Shown here: positions 43,475-55,144 of the stretch, piece after piece | Position numbering within the stretch: the stretch's first letter is position 1 | Layout of the letters: each line of letters begins with the position of its first letter | Assembly (NCBI RefSeq): GCF_035918235.1 | Contig: NZ_CP109485.1 | Coordinates: 3,162,001 to 3,226,000, forward strand | Reading direction: 5' to 3' | Length of the DNA: 64,000 nucleotides | Source: Streptomyces sp. NBC_01445 | GTDB taxonomy: Bacteria; Actinomycetota; Actinomycetes; Streptomycetales; Streptomycetaceae | Translations under genes and position numbers: made by a program | Notes under the pieces: generated by a model | Told to the model about the DNA's origin: nothing | The model's input: the letters and a program-made list of their open reading frames with translations, nothing else | The model's database searches: none

Positions 43475-44026
43475 CTAGTCGGCGGACAGCCGGAACGACA
43501 TCCGTCCGAAGCCGACCTGGTCGCCGTCCTGGACGACCGCCGCGCCGACCACCCGCCGCCCGTTGACGGACGTGCCGTTGGTGGAGCCGAGGTCGCGCAG
43601 CACCCACATGCCGCCCTGCCTGCTCAGTTCGGCGTGCACCCGGGAGACCGTCTCGTGGCTGAGGCGCAGTCCGTTGGCCGGGTCACGCCCGATGCGCAGC
43701 GGGTAGGGGTTGTTCGGCGACGGCAGCTGCAGCTTCGGGAGCCGCTCGCGCTGCCACGCCCCGCGCAGCCGCACCGTGAAGCCGGAGACCGCCGCCACGG
43801 TGCCGAAGACCGCGCGGGACCAGCGGCTCTCGGTGTGCAGATCGGCGGTGAGCGCGGCGAGTTCGTCGGACCGGCGGGCGGCGAGTGCCAGCTCCATGCG
43901 CCGTACGAATGTGTCGTGCGACAGCCTGCCCAGTGCGGCGCCCTCTCGGAGCTCCCGCAACGCCCTGTCGCGCTCGGCGTCGGACAGCCGCGCGGGGTAC
44001 GTATGGTGCTCGAACGAGGAGGTCAC
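43475..44026 (-). CDS. FHA domain protein with DUF1707
   Basis: 183 residues. The N-terminal 55 residues show the DUF1707 pattern LSDAERDRALRELREGAALGRLSHDTF; the C-terminal part is an FHA domain with IGRDPANGLRL, SHETVSRVHAEL and DLGSTNGTSVNGRRV, the phosphothreonine-binding Arg, Ser and Asn all in place. Such proteins read Ser/Thr-kinase signals. GTG 44026 is the best start although the ribosome-binding site is weak. It converges on the M14 gene (39-base gap) and is divergent from the GNAT gene. Confidence 0.87.
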   Translation of the reverse strand: MTSSFEHHTYPARLSDAERDRALRELREGAALGRLSHDTFVRRMELALAARRSDELAALTADLHTESRWSRAVFGTVAAVSGFTVRLRGAWQRERLPKLQLPSPNNPYPLRIGRDPANGLRLSHETVSRVHAELSRQGGMWVLRDLGSTNGTSVNGRRVVGAAVVQDGDQVGFGRMSFRLSAD

Positions 44027-44221
44027 GTACGTGATTGTCCGGCAGCGCGGCCGAGGTGTCCAGAAAACGGCGAAGTTCAGCCCGCCCCCGTACGGCCTTG
44101 ACCAGCAAGGACGGTGGTTTGACGGAGTGTGCGGAAAACCGGGCGCGCCCGGCGCGGGCCCGCTGCTACGTTCGGCAGCCCGGACCGCCACCCGGCGCGT
44201 TCGCCTGGACCAGGAGATTTC

Positions 44222-45172
44222 TTGACTGCTGCACCGCACGGAAGCCCGCACCCGGCACACGACGACACCCGTCCGGTCGTCCGCGCCCTGACCGAGGAAG
44301 ACGTTCCGCTTTTCCGTACGTTCGAGGATCCGGGCCTGGTCGGCCGCGTCATCACCGGCGTCGGATATCGCACCGTCACCGAGGGCGGCGACTACCGCCC
44401 CGAGTGGACCTGGGTCGCCCTGCGGGAGGGGCGCGTGGTCGCGCGAGCCGCCTGGTGGGGCGGCAAGGACGACACGGAACCGGTGAACCTGAACTGGTTC
44501 GACGTCCTGGAGGACGACATCGAGGCGGGCGCCGAACTGCTGCGGCAGGCCCCGTTCGACGTCGAGTACGAGCTGATCCTGCCCGCGGGCTGGCGTGAGG
44601 ACCCGCGGACGCGGGCGGCCGCCGAGGCGCGGATGGAGGCGGTCACGCGGGCCGGCAAGAAGCTGCTCGTGGAGCGGCTGCGCTACCGGTGGACGCCCGA
44701 GAACGGCCTGCCGGAGCGCCCCGGCCGCCTGGAGTTCCGGGCCGAACCCGACGACGAGGTGATCCTCGACGTGCTGCGCCGGGTCCACTCGGCGACGCTC
44801 GACGCGCACGCGCGCCGCGCCATCGAGGAGTCGGGCCTCGACACGGCAGCGCAGGAGGAACTGGACTTCTTCCACTGGTGCCCGTCACCGCGCGAGTGGT
44901 GGCAGCTGGCGTACACGCCGCAGGGCGAGTTGGTCGGCCTGCACATCCCCGCCCACAACCCCGGCGGGCCGTGCATCGGGTTCATCGGCGTGGTCCCGGA
45001 GCAGCGCGGCCACGGATACGCGTACGACCTGCTGGTCGAGTCGACGCACATCCTGGTGGAGCAGGGCGCCGAGTTCATCGCCGGGGCGACGGACGACGGG
45101 AACTTCCCGATGGCGGCGAACTTCACGAAGGCCGGGTACCCGGTCACGGAGAAGCGCATCAATTTCGTCTGA
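44222..45172 (+). CDS. GNAT family N-acetyltransferase
   Basis: 316 residues starting at TTG 44222, which has CAGGAG 5 bases upstream, a strong ribosome-binding site that decides the start. The C-terminal half holds the acetyl-CoA motif GFIGVVPEQRGHGYAYDLLVEST (in two parts) and the late ATDDGNFPMAANFTKAGY. The N-terminal half looks like a degenerate second GNAT fold. Substrate unknown. Confidence 0.85.
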   Translation: MTAAPHGSPHPAHDDTRPVVRALTEEDVPLFRTFEDPGLVGRVITGVGYRTVTEGGDYRPEWTWVALREGRVVARAAWWGGKDDTEPVNLNWFDVLEDDIEAGAELLRQAPFDVEYELILPAGWREDPRTRAAAEARMEAVTRAGKKLLVERLRYRWTPENGLPERPGRLEFRAEPDDEVILDVLRRVHSATLDAHARRAIEESGLDTAAQEELDFFHWCPSPREWWQLAYTPQGELVGLHIPAHNPGGPCIGFIGVVPEQRGHGYAYDLLVESTHILVEQGAEFIAGATDDGNFPMAANFTKAGYPVTEKRINFV

Positions 45173-45307
45173 GGTTCACCGGCCGGTTCGGCGACGGGTC
45201 CGATCCGGCGAGGAATGCGCGGAACCCGCTGCGAATCCCAGCGGATCGATCTCCGCTGACGCAGGATGGACGGGTCGTCACTGTCGGCAGACAAGGGGGA
45301 ACCGTCC

Positions 45308-47056
45308 GTGCAGTTCGAGGTGTGGGCACCACAGGCAGAGCGGGTCGCGCTCCACTGCGAGGGCACCACGCGCGCGTTGGAGCGCGACCCGGACCGCGAG
45401 GGGTGGTGGGCGGGCGAGGCCGACGCGCAGGACGGTTCACGCTACGGGTTCGCGCTCGACGACGGGCCGGTGCTGCCCGACCCCCGCTCGCGCCGCCAGC
45501 CGGACGGGCCCGAGGGCCTGAGCGCGGTCGTCGACCACGCGCGGTACACATGGCGCTCGGAGTCGGGGCCGGGCAGCAGCCTCCCCGGCGCGGTCCTGTA
45601 CGAGCTGCACGTGGGGACGTTCACGCGTGAGGGCTCGCTCGACGCCGCGGCCGAACGACTGGGCCACCTCGTCGAGTTGGGCATCACGCATGTGGCGCTG
45701 ATGCCGCTGTGCCCGTTCCCCGGCCGGCACGGCTGGGGCTACGAGGGCGTCAGCCCGTGGGCGGTGCACGAGCCGTACGGGGGCCCCGAGGCGCTGAAGC
45801 GTTTTGTCGACATGGCGCACGGGCTCGGGCTCGGCGTCGTCCTCGACGTGGTCCACAACCACCTGGGCCCCTCGGGCAACCATCTGCCCGCGTTCGGGCC
45901 GTACTTCACCGACACCCATCACACGCCCTGGGGCGCCGCGGTCAACCTCGACGCCCCCGGTTCCGACGAGGTGCGCGCGTACTTCGTCGGCAGCGCGCTC
46001 GCCTGGCTGCGCGACTACCGGATCGACGGGCTGCGCCTCGACGCGGTGCACGCGCTGCGCGACACGCGCGCGGTCCACTACCTGGAGGAGCTGTCCGCCG
46101 CCGTCGACGCCCTGGCCGAGGAGCAGGACAGGCCCCTGTTCCTGGTCGGCGAGTCGGACCTCGGCGACCCGCGCGTGATCACCCCGCGCAGCCGCGGCGG
46201 CCTCGGGCTCCAGGCGCAGTGGAGCGACGACTTCCACCACGCCCTGCACACGGCGGTGACGGGCGAGTCCCAGGGCTACTACGAGGACTTCGCGAAGGCG
46301 CCGATGGCCGCGCTCGCCAAGACCCTGAGCCGCGGCTACTTCCACGACGGCACGTACTCGACGTTCCGTGGCCGGCACCACGGGCGCCCCATCGACCGCA
46401 CCCGCACCCCCGCGCACCGGCTGCTCGGCTACGCCCAGACACACGACCAGATCGGCAACCGCGCGCAGGGCGACCGGCTCTCCGCGAGCCTGTCCCCCGG
46501 GCTCCTCGCGTGCGCGGCCACGCTCGTGCTGACGGGACCCTTCACGCCGATGCTGTTCATGGGCGAGGAGTGGGCCGCCGGCACCCCGTGGCAGTTCTTC
46601 ACCGACCACACCGACCCGGCGCTCGCCGACGCCGTGCGCAAGGGCAGGCGGCGGGAGTTCGCGTCGCACGGGTGGGCCGAGGAGGACATTCCCGATCCGC
46701 AGGACCCGGAGACCCGGGAACGCTCCTGCCTCGACTGGTCGGAGCCGGACAGCGACTCTCACGCGCGCGTGCTGGCCTGGTACCGCGAGCTGATCGCGCT
46801 GCGCCGTGCCCGGGCCGACCTGATGGACTCCGACCTGGCGGCCGTGCGCGTGGCGTACGACGAGGAGGCCCGCTGGATCGCGTACCGGCGGGGCGATCTG
46901 CGGGTGGCGGTGAACCTGTCGGACGAGCCGGCAGCGGTGCCGGTCGGCCGGAACGGTTACCGGGTGCTCGCCGCGTGGGAGCCGGTGGGGCTGCCCGGCG
47001 AGGACGGCCTGCTCACCGTCCCTCCGCAGTCGTGCGTGGTACTCGTCGGGCCGTAA
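45308..47056 (+). CDS. treZ: Malto-oligosyltrehalose trehalohydrolase
   Basis: 582 residues. An N-terminal carbohydrate-binding beta domain (FEVWAPQAERVALHCEG) is followed by a GH13 barrel with LDVVHNHLGPSGNHL, IDGLRLDAVHAL, FLVGESDLGDPRV and AQTHDQIGNRAQGDRL, diagnostic of TreZ. It hydrolyses the bond next to the terminal trehalose unit made by TreY. GTG 45308 has AAGGGGGA 7 bases upstream. The gene completes the GlgX-TreY-TreZ route within 11 kb. Confidence 0.97.
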   Translation: MQFEVWAPQAERVALHCEGTTRALERDPDREGWWAGEADAQDGSRYGFALDDGPVLPDPRSRRQPDGPEGLSAVVDHARYTWRSESGPGSSLPGAVLYELHVGTFTREGSLDAAAERLGHLVELGITHVALMPLCPFPGRHGWGYEGVSPWAVHEPYGGPEALKRFVDMAHGLGLGVVLDVVHNHLGPSGNHLPAFGPYFTDTHHTPWGAAVNLDAPGSDEVRAYFVGSALAWLRDYRIDGLRLDAVHALRDTRAVHYLEELSAAVDALAEEQDRPLFLVGESDLGDPRVITPRSRGGLGLQAQWSDDFHHALHTAVTGESQGYYEDFAKAPMAALAKTLSRGYFHDGTYSTFRGRHHGRPIDRTRTPAHRLLGYAQTHDQIGNRAQGDRLSASLSPGLLACAATLVLTGPFTPMLFMGEEWAAGTPWQFFTDHTDPALADAVRKGRRREFASHGWAEEDIPDPQDPETRERSCLDWSEPDSDSHARVLAWYRELIALRRARADLMDSDLAAVRVAYDEEARWIAYRRGDLRVAVNLSDEPAAVPVGRNGYRVLAAWEPVGLPGEDGLLTVPPQSCVVLVGP

Positions 47057-47074
47057 GCCGGCTCATCAGGGGCT

Positions 47075-48001
47075 TCAGCCGGTCTCCGGGTCCTTGTCGG
47101 GGAGTTCCGTCACGAGTTCGAGGAGGATCGCCTCCCACGCGCGCTCCAGCTGGGTGCGCAGCAGGGGCACGGGGCTGTCGTCCGTGCCGTGGAGGCGCTC
47201 CCCGAGGCGTACGAGGGTGTCACAGCGGGCCAGCCACAGGCCGCGCAGGCTGGCGCGGGGGCCATAACCGGCAAGGGTCGCCGCGCGGACGGCCGCGCGG
47301 GCGCCGACCGAGATGCTCAGGCCCGCGATGTCCTCGGCCGGGTCGCCGATGACGGCGTCGGTCCAGTCGAGGACGCCGCGCACCCGGCCGTCAGGGGTCA
47401 CGGTGAGGTGCTCGCCCCTGAGGTCGTTGTGGACCACGACGGCGCCGGGCTGCGGGGCGAGCTGGGCGGCGGCCTGCGGGGTCAGCTGCCCGAGGCGTGC
47501 GGTCTCGAACTCGCCGTCACCGCCGAGGAGTTCGGCAGCCCGCGCCCCTTCCTGGCGCACTACGTCGAGGGAACGCGGCGCGGTCCTCGTGAGCCCGAGC
47601 GCCTCGGCCCGCGCGGCGGGCACCTCCCGCAGGCCGCCGAGCAGCCCCGCGAGGTCCTCCTCGCCGACCGCGGTGACATCGACGACCTCGCCCGACGCGC
47701 CCTGCAGCCGCGTATCGAGGGTGTACGTGCGCCCGGTCGCCCACTCGCCGGACGCGAGAGAGGCGGGCACGGCGATGCCGACGTGCTGGCGCACGAGGTC
47801 ACGGAGCCTGATCTCGCGGCGCTGGCGCACGGACGACGGCGCGTCGAGGGCGAGGCGCAGCACATAGCGGGTGCCGACCCACCAGGTGGAGTGCTCGCCG
47901 CCCTCCGCCACGGCACTGACCTCGAGCTGCCCGCCGTCGGGGAGGAGGGCGTCCAGCAGTCTTCGTACGGTGTCCTGGGTGGGCCGCGGGGCGTCGGACA
48001 T
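47075..48001 (-). CDS. Aminoglycoside phosphotransferase-fold kinase
   Basis: 308 residues. The glycine-rich start EGGEHSTWWVGTRYVLRLA and catalytic loop VVHNDLRGEHLTV followed by GVLDWTDAVIGDPAEDIAG place it in the APH/ChoK superfamily. A substrate is not indicated. It is convergent with treZ (18-base gap) and follows the M24 peptidase gene after 5 bases, so those two are probably co-transcribed. Confidence 0.87.
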   Translation of the reverse strand: MSDAPRPTQDTVRRLLDALLPDGGQLEVSAVAEGGEHSTWWVGTRYVLRLALDAPSSVRQRREIRLRDLVRQHVGIAVPASLASGEWATGRTYTLDTRLQGASGEVVDVTAVGEEDLAGLLGGLREVPAARAEALGLTRTAPRSLDVVRQEGARAAELLGGDGEFETARLGQLTPQAAAQLAPQPGAVVVHNDLRGEHLTVTPDGRVRGVLDWTDAVIGDPAEDIAGLSISVGARAAVRAATLAGYGPRASLRGLWLARCDTLVRLGERLHGTDDSPVPLLRTQLERAWEAILLELVTELPDKDPETG

Positions 48002-48006
48002 GGCGT

Positions 48007-49131
48007 CTAGCTCACGATCGCCATGTCCCGCGACGTGCTGTTCAGCCGTCGCACGCCGTCCTCGGTGACCGTCACGATGTCCTCGATGCGCACCCCGAAG
48101 CGGCCCGGAAGGTAGATGCCCGGCTCCACGGAGAAGCACATTCCGGGGACGAGGGGCAGTTCCTCGCCCTCGATCATGTAGGGCGGTTCGTGGGTGGTGA
48201 CGCCGATGCCGTGGCCGGTGCGGTGGATGAAGAACTGGCCGTAGCCGAACTCGGTGATCACAGCGCGGGCGGCGCGGTCGACGTCCTGGCAGGCGGCGCC
48301 CGGCTCGACCGCCGCGCAGCCCGCCGCCTGCGCCTCGCGCACGACGTCGTGGACGCGCTGCTCCTCGGCGGTGGGCTCGCCGACATGCACGGTGCGGGAG
48401 GTGTCGGAGCCGTAGCCGTGCTTGAGACCGCCGAAGTCGAGGACGACCATGTCGCCGTTCTCGATGACGCGTTCGCCCGCCTCGTGGTGCGGGTTGGCGC
48501 CGTTCGGGCCCGATCCGACGACGGTGAAGTCGACCTGCGAGTGCCCGAACTGCCGCAGCAGATCGGCGAGATCGCCCGCGACGTCGGTCTCCCTGCGGCC
48601 CGCGAAGGGCACCTTCTTGATCTCCTCGTACGTGGCGTCGGCAGCCTCGCCCGCCGCCACGAGCCGTTCGAGTTCGGCCGCGTCCTTGACGGCGCGCATC
48701 ATCGGCAGGGCCTCCGTGAGAGAGGCGTACGAGGTGTCGGGCAGCGTCTTCTGCAGCCCGATGAGGTGCATCGCCCACGCGTTGTCGCTGATGCCGAAGC
48801 GCCCGGAGCCGTCGAGGAGGGGCGCGGTCACCGCGTACGGGTCCTTGCCGTCGGTCCAGTCCCGCAGGGTGAGGGCGTCCGCTCCCACCGCCTTCGCGGC
48901 GTCCGGCGCCTCGAGCGTGGGGACTACGAGGACGGGGTCCCGGCCCGGGGCGAGGACGAGCATCGTGAGGCGCTCGGTGTCGGCGGTGGGCGAATAGCCG
49001 GTGAGCCAGACCATGTCGGGGCCGGGGGCGACGAGGACGCCGGCGAGCCCCGCGTCGGCCGCGGACCGGGCGGCGCGCTCCATCCGGGCCTTGTAGTCGT
49101 CGGCCGTGAACGGCGCGGGCGTGGCGGTCAT
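48007..49131 (-). CDS. M24 family metallopeptidase (Xaa-Pro aminopeptidase type)
   Basis: 374 residues. The creatinase-like N-domain (residues 1-140) precedes the pita-bread catalytic domain with the metal ligands VVLDFGGLKHGYGSDTSRT (two Asp), HRTGHGIGVTTHE (His), CFSVEPGIYLP (Glu) and VRIEDIVTV (Glu). It would remove the first residue of peptides with proline in second place. ATG 49131 has GGAGG 6 bases upstream. The divergent phosphoesterase shares a 215-base control region containing a strong palindrome. Confidence 0.92.
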   Translation of the reverse strand: MTATPAPFTADDYKARMERAARSAADAGLAGVLVAPGPDMVWLTGYSPTADTERLTMLVLAPGRDPVLVVPTLEAPDAAKAVGADALTLRDWTDGKDPYAVTAPLLDGSGRFGISDNAWAMHLIGLQKTLPDTSYASLTEALPMMRAVKDAAELERLVAAGEAADATYEEIKKVPFAGRRETDVAGDLADLLRQFGHSQVDFTVVGSGPNGANPHHEAGERVIENGDMVVLDFGGLKHGYGSDTSRTVHVGEPTAEEQRVHDVVREAQAAGCAAVEPGAACQDVDRAARAVITEFGYGQFFIHRTGHGIGVTTHEPPYMIEGEELPLVPGMCFSVEPGIYLPGRFGVRIEDIVTVTEDGVRRLNSTSRDMAIVS

Positions 49132-49280
49132 CCGGTCCTCCGGGTGCTCCGAGCTGAACATCGCTTCTACAAAAAGGACGTACGGGCAGCATCCTGCCCG
49201 CCCGCCGAGCCTGACGCGAGTCAGTTCCCGCATGCGCGCGCCACTTGCCCGGACCACCACCTAACGCCAACCCATTGTTC

Positions 49281-49300
49281 AACCATTATAACTAATGGTT
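49281..49300. promoter_or_regulatory. AT-rich 20-base palindrome, candidate operator
   Basis: The half-sites AACCATTA (49281-49288) and TAATGGTT (49293-49300) form a perfect inverted repeat with centre TAAC. It is markedly AT-rich in an otherwise GC-rich region and lies 46 bases before the phosphoesterase ATG and 150 bases from the divergent M24 start. A possible plus-strand promoter TTGTTC-N18-TTAGAT surrounds it, which would make it a repressor site. The cognate regulator is not in the window. Confidence 0.6.
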
Positions 49301-49346
49301 AGATCGGCAGCATCCGTTAGTCCCCTTCTCCGGAGGACGTACAACC

Positions 49347-50141
49347 ATGCTTGTACTGGCCCAGATCAGCGACCTGCACCTCGACGGGACCCCGCGCGCC
49401 ACGGCGCGCGCCCGGCGCGTGATCGACCACCTCCGGGCGCTGCCTGGCCCCTTCGACGCCCTCCTGGTCACCGGGGACATCGCGGACCACGGCGCGGAGT
49501 CCGAGTACGAGGAGGCGGCGGAGCTGCTGGGGCTGCACACGGGCGGGCCGAGCGACGGCGGCCCGCCCCCCGGCGCCCCCTTCCCTGGCCTGCCTTTCCC
49601 CGTCCTGACCTGTCCCGGCAACCACGACAGCCGGGCGCCCTACCGCAAGGCGCTGCTGCGCGAACCCGCGGCCGAGGGACCGGTGAACCGCGCCCACCAC
49701 GTCGGCGGCGCCGTGGTCCTCATGTGCGACTCCAGCATTCCGGGCGCAGACGAGGGCCGGCTCGACGAGGAGACGTACCGCTGGCTGGAGGACACCCTCG
49801 ACAGGCTCGACGGCGAGACGCCCGTCCTGCTCGCGTTCCACCACCCGCCGGTGGCGCTGCACCACCCGCTGCCCGACGCGTACCAACTGGCCCGACCACG
49901 GGAGCTGGCCGCCCTGCTGGAGCGGCGGCCGGAGATCGCCGGGATCATCGCGGGGCACGCGCACACCCCGGCCGCCACCGTGTTCGCGGGCCGTCCGCTG
50001 GTGATCGGCCCCGGCGTGACCTGGACGCTGCGGCTGCCCTGGGAGGGCGAGGGTGTGGCGGACCGGGACGCTCCGGTGGGCCTGGCCTTCCACATCCTCG
50101 ACGACGAGCGGCGGCTGACGACGCACTTCCGGGTGGTCTGA
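49347..50141 (+). CDS. Calcineurin-like metallophosphoesterase (CpdA/Icc type)
   Basis: 264 residues. Metal-binding motifs in order: AQISDLHLDG (D, H), LLVTGDIADHG (GD), TCPGNHDSR (GNHD), LLAFHHPP and GIIAGHAHTPA (GHxH). This set is typical of class III phosphodiesterases related to cAMP phosphodiesterase CpdA, but specificity within the class is poorly predictable. GGAGG lies 8-9 bases before ATG 49347. No signal peptide. Confidence 0.92.
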   Translation: MLVLAQISDLHLDGTPRATARARRVIDHLRALPGPFDALLVTGDIADHGAESEYEEAAELLGLHTGGPSDGGPPPGAPFPGLPFPVLTCPGNHDSRAPYRKALLREPAAEGPVNRAHHVGGAVVLMCDSSIPGADEGRLDEETYRWLEDTLDRLDGETPVLLAFHHPPVALHHPLPDAYQLARPRELAALLERRPEIAGIIAGHAHTPAATVFAGRPLVIGPGVTWTLRLPWEGEGVADRDAPVGLAFHILDDERRLTTHFRVV

Positions 50142-50162
50142 TCCCCCCCGTAGGGCGATCCC

Positions 50163-50756
50163 CTAGGTCACCACTCCAGGAGTCACCGCCAGCACCTGGC
50201 GCACGCCCGACTCGTGCCGGACCGTCAGCGTGACCTGCCGGCCCGGACGCGCGGACTCCACCGCCTGGGCGAGGGCGCCCGCGGAGCCGATCCGGGTCTC
50301 GCCGAAGGCGATCAGCACGTCGCCGCGGACGAGACCCGCCGTGTAGCCGGGACCGGGCACGTGCACGCCCACGAGCAGGGCCCCCGCGCCCTTGGGCGCG
50401 TCCACCGCCTCGACGCCGAGCGCCGCCCGCACGGGGCGTGCGGAGGGCGACGGGGAGGCGGAAGAGGTCGGCGGATGTGACGGGGTGAGCGCGGGCGGCC
50501 GCGGCGCCGCCCCCGCCTGCTGTTGCATCTCGGCCAGTTTGCTCATCCCTATGACGGCGGCGCCGACCGTGCCGAGGCCGACCCCCGACAGCACGAGCAC
50601 GGCCCCGAACAGCAGGCCGAGCAGCAGAGTGACGAGGCGCTTGCCGCGGCGCCGCGCCGCATGCGGGCGGCGGCCGCCCGAACCGTTCCCCCGGGCCGCC
50701 GCCTCACGGCGCGGGGCTCCGGGCATCGACTTGGGGCGCAACGCGGTCTGTTCCAT
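50163..50756 (-). CDS. Membrane-anchored PDZ domain protein
   Basis: 197 residues: a basic cytoplasmic N-terminus, one transmembrane helix near 40-70 (LVTLLLGLLFGAVLVLSGVG), a Pro/Ser-rich linker and a C-terminal PDZ domain (LGVEAVDAPKGAGALLVGV, GYTAGLVRGDVLIAFG). It resembles the PDZ end of an HtrA/DegP protease, but the trypsin domain is absent. It may bind the C-termini of exported proteins. Its stop overlaps a TAGGG-CGATC-CCCTA hairpin shared with the convergent phosphoesterase. Confidence 0.85.
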   Translation of the reverse strand: MEQTALRPKSMPGAPRREAAARGNGSGGRRPHAARRRGKRLVTLLLGLLFGAVLVLSGVGLGTVGAAVIGMSKLAEMQQQAGAAPRPPALTPSHPPTSSASPSPSARPVRAALGVEAVDAPKGAGALLVGVHVPGPGYTAGLVRGDVLIAFGETRIGSAGALAQAVESARPGRQVTLTVRHESGVRQVLAVTPGVVT

Positions 50757-50846
50757 GGCCCACCTCCGGCCAAAGCCCTACCCGTCCGCGTCCTGCGCGA
50801 CGATTCCCGAACGAGTGAGACTGAACCGGGCATTTCTGGCATCCGG

Positions 50847-52736
50847 TCAGCCGCCGTGCCCTCCGTGCCCCCCATGTCCGCCGTGCCCCGCACCGTGGTC
50901 GAACTTCATCGCCTCGGCGGGCATCACCACGAACGGCCGCATCATGCCCATGTCCTCGTGCTCCAGCAGATGGCAGTGATACATGAAGCGCCCGTACGCG
51001 CCGTCGAACCGGCCCATGACGCGCAGCATCTGGCCGGGCAGCGCCCGGAAGACGTCCTTGTAGCCGCGCTCGTTCGGCGGGAGCGGGACCGGCGTGGCCG
51101 GGTCGGGCGCGAGCGGCGCGCGCGTGCCGCCGGCCGTCACGTCGAACCCCGACACGTCGTACGTGTCACGGCCGAGGATCTGGAAGTCGGCGAGATGGAT
51201 GTGCATGGGGTGCACGACGGGCGGGTTCACCGCGAGATTGAGGAAGCTCCACTGCTCGTAACTGCCCTCCGCGACGGTGAAGCCGAGGCCGTCGTTGAAG
51301 GTGCGTGAGGTGCGACGGTACGTCTTCAACGTACCGTCGGCGCCGCGGAGTTGGATGACGCCGTCCGCTGGGACTTCGACCTCCCCCTCGACCTCGGTCA
51401 TCTCCCAGATCTCGGGGTGGCCGCCGCCGCCCTTCGTGGCGGGCGGGGTCAGCACGATGAGGCGGTGCCCGTGCTCGATGTCGTGCGTGAGCCGGCGGAA
51501 GGAGCCCGAAAGCACCTCGGGCAGTTCGAACGGGTCGTCCGCGCCGCACTCACCGACGCGGAACTCCATGACGTGCGGATAGCGCACGTTGTTCGCCGGG
51601 TCGGGTACGCCGGGCGCCTGACCCGCGCCCTTGTTGACGAGGCGTACGCGGCGTCCGGCGAGCACGCGGAAGTCGATGAGCAGGTCCATGCGCTCGGCCG
51701 GGGCGACGGTCAGCGTGGGCAGCGCCCCGTCGAAGTCGACCGGCACCGGGCGCGGGAGAAGGCCGCCGTCGCTGCCGATCTGATGCAGGACGCCCGGCAC
51801 CGGGTTGTCGTCCTCGTCGATCAGGACGAGGTCGTAGATCCGGGCGTTCGACGCGTTGACCAGGCGGAAGCGGTGCCAGGCCGCGTCCACTTCGGCGTAG
51901 GGCCAGATGCGGCCGTTGACCGTGGTGTACGGGCCCGCGAAGGGCACGGAGACCGGCTTGCCCGTCTCCGGGTTCTTCTCCTGGACGATCACGGTCTTGT
52001 GCAGCAGTCGGCCGTTGAGCGCGCCGTCCTCGTCCGTGTCGAGGTTGCGGTCGGCGATGAGGAGCGGGATCTCCCGCTTCCCGGAGGGGAGTTGGAGCGC
52101 GTCCTCCTCGTCGTCGCGGACGAGGTAGGTGCCGTAGAGGCCCGTGTGGACGTTCCACCGCGTCACGTTCATGGCGTGGTCGTGGTACCACCACTGGACC
52201 GCCTGGTGGTCGTTCGGGTACTCGGAGAGCTGGGCGTCGCCGTAGCCCACCGCGTTGTCCGCCCACCCGTCGTTGCCGCCGCCGGTCTGCGCGCCGTGCA
52301 GGTGGGTGACGGTCCAGGCGGGCAGGGCGGCGACGTCCGCGATCGGCGGGACGCCGCCGCGGCCCGGTTCGGTGCTCGGGTTGGGGTTCGCCGCCGGCAC
52401 CTCGACGGCGGTGACCGGGTACTCGCTGCCCTTCGGGATGCGGTTGGTCCACGCGATCCGGACGCGCTGCCCGCGCCGGACCTCGATCGTCGGCCCCGGC
52501 ACCGATCCGCCGTACCCCCACATGAGCGTCGGCGGGAGCTGCGGGTGCAGCCGCACCCACGTCGGCCGCAGCGCGATCTCGGTCTCCCGCAGGACGTCCG
52601 TGGAGTCGGGACGCAGGACGGGCGGAACGGTCAACGGCGCGACGTGCGGCGCCAGTTCACCGCCCGCCGCGGCGGGCGCGGCATCCCGCGCCGCGCCCGC
52701 CAGGCCGTCCGTGATCCTCTCGATGATGTCGGTCAT
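50847..52736 (-). CDS. Multicopper oxidase, phenoxazinone synthase / CotA type
   Basis: 629 residues. Copper motifs in order: [30 protein letters not shown] and [16 protein letters not shown] with the type-1 Met. The two extra copper sites and the length resemble phenoxazinone synthase of Streptomyces antibioticus. There is no signal peptide; the C-terminus is a run of HGG repeats that could bind metal. ATG 52736 is used; upstream GTG is possible. It may oxidise aminophenols or similar cytoplasmic substrates. It lies between the PDZ gene and geosmin synthase on the same strand. Confidence 0.92.
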   Translation of the reverse strand: MTDIIERITDGLAGAARDAAPAAAGGELAPHVAPLTVPPVLRPDSTDVLRETEIALRPTWVRLHPQLPPTLMWGYGGSVPGPTIEVRRGQRVRIAWTNRIPKGSEYPVTAVEVPAANPNPSTEPGRGGVPPIADVAALPAWTVTHLHGAQTGGGNDGWADNAVGYGDAQLSEYPNDHQAVQWWYHDHAMNVTRWNVHTGLYGTYLVRDDEEDALQLPSGKREIPLLIADRNLDTDEDGALNGRLLHKTVIVQEKNPETGKPVSVPFAGPYTTVNGRIWPYAEVDAAWHRFRLVNASNARIYDLVLIDEDDNPVPGVLHQIGSDGGLLPRPVPVDFDGALPTLTVAPAERMDLLIDFRVLAGRRVRLVNKGAGQAPGVPDPANNVRYPHVMEFRVGECGADDPFELPEVLSGSFRRLTHDIEHGHRLIVLTPPATKGGGGHPEIWEMTEVEGEVEVPADGVIQLRGADGTLKTYRRTSRTFNDGLGFTVAEGSYEQWSFLNLAVNPPVVHPMHIHLADFQILGRDTYDVSGFDVTAGGTRAPLAPDPATPVPLPPNERGYKDVFRALPGQMLRVMGRFDGAYGRFMYHCHLLEHEDMGMMRPFVVMPAEAMKFDHGAGHGGHGGHGGHGG

Positions 52737-52798
52737 GGTGAGAACACCCCCGTGTTCTGTGTTGCATCCCCCGTGGTGCGGCCGGTCAGCGGCCGCCT

Positions 52799-55009
<2,211 letters not shown>

Positions 55010-55144
55010 CTACCCGTGGCCTCCGGCGGGCATCCGGACGGCGGCACATGATCGCACCATCGCGTGAACCGACGACTGAGGAGCGTCCGGACGGGGAAAA
55101 GGGCGGTACCCGATCCCACCCGATCCCCAGCTGAGGAGTCTTCG

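Noticed and set aside
49286..49291. TATAAT on the minus strand inside the palindrome as a -10 box for the M24 gene
   Set aside because: No -35-like hexamer is found 16-19 bases upstream; the match is a by-product of the AT-rich palindrome.
50151..50165. TAGGG-CGATC-CCCTA hairpin as a confident terminator
   Set aside because: The five-base stem is weak and overlaps the PDZ gene stop; it may contribute but I cannot support it as a separate feature.
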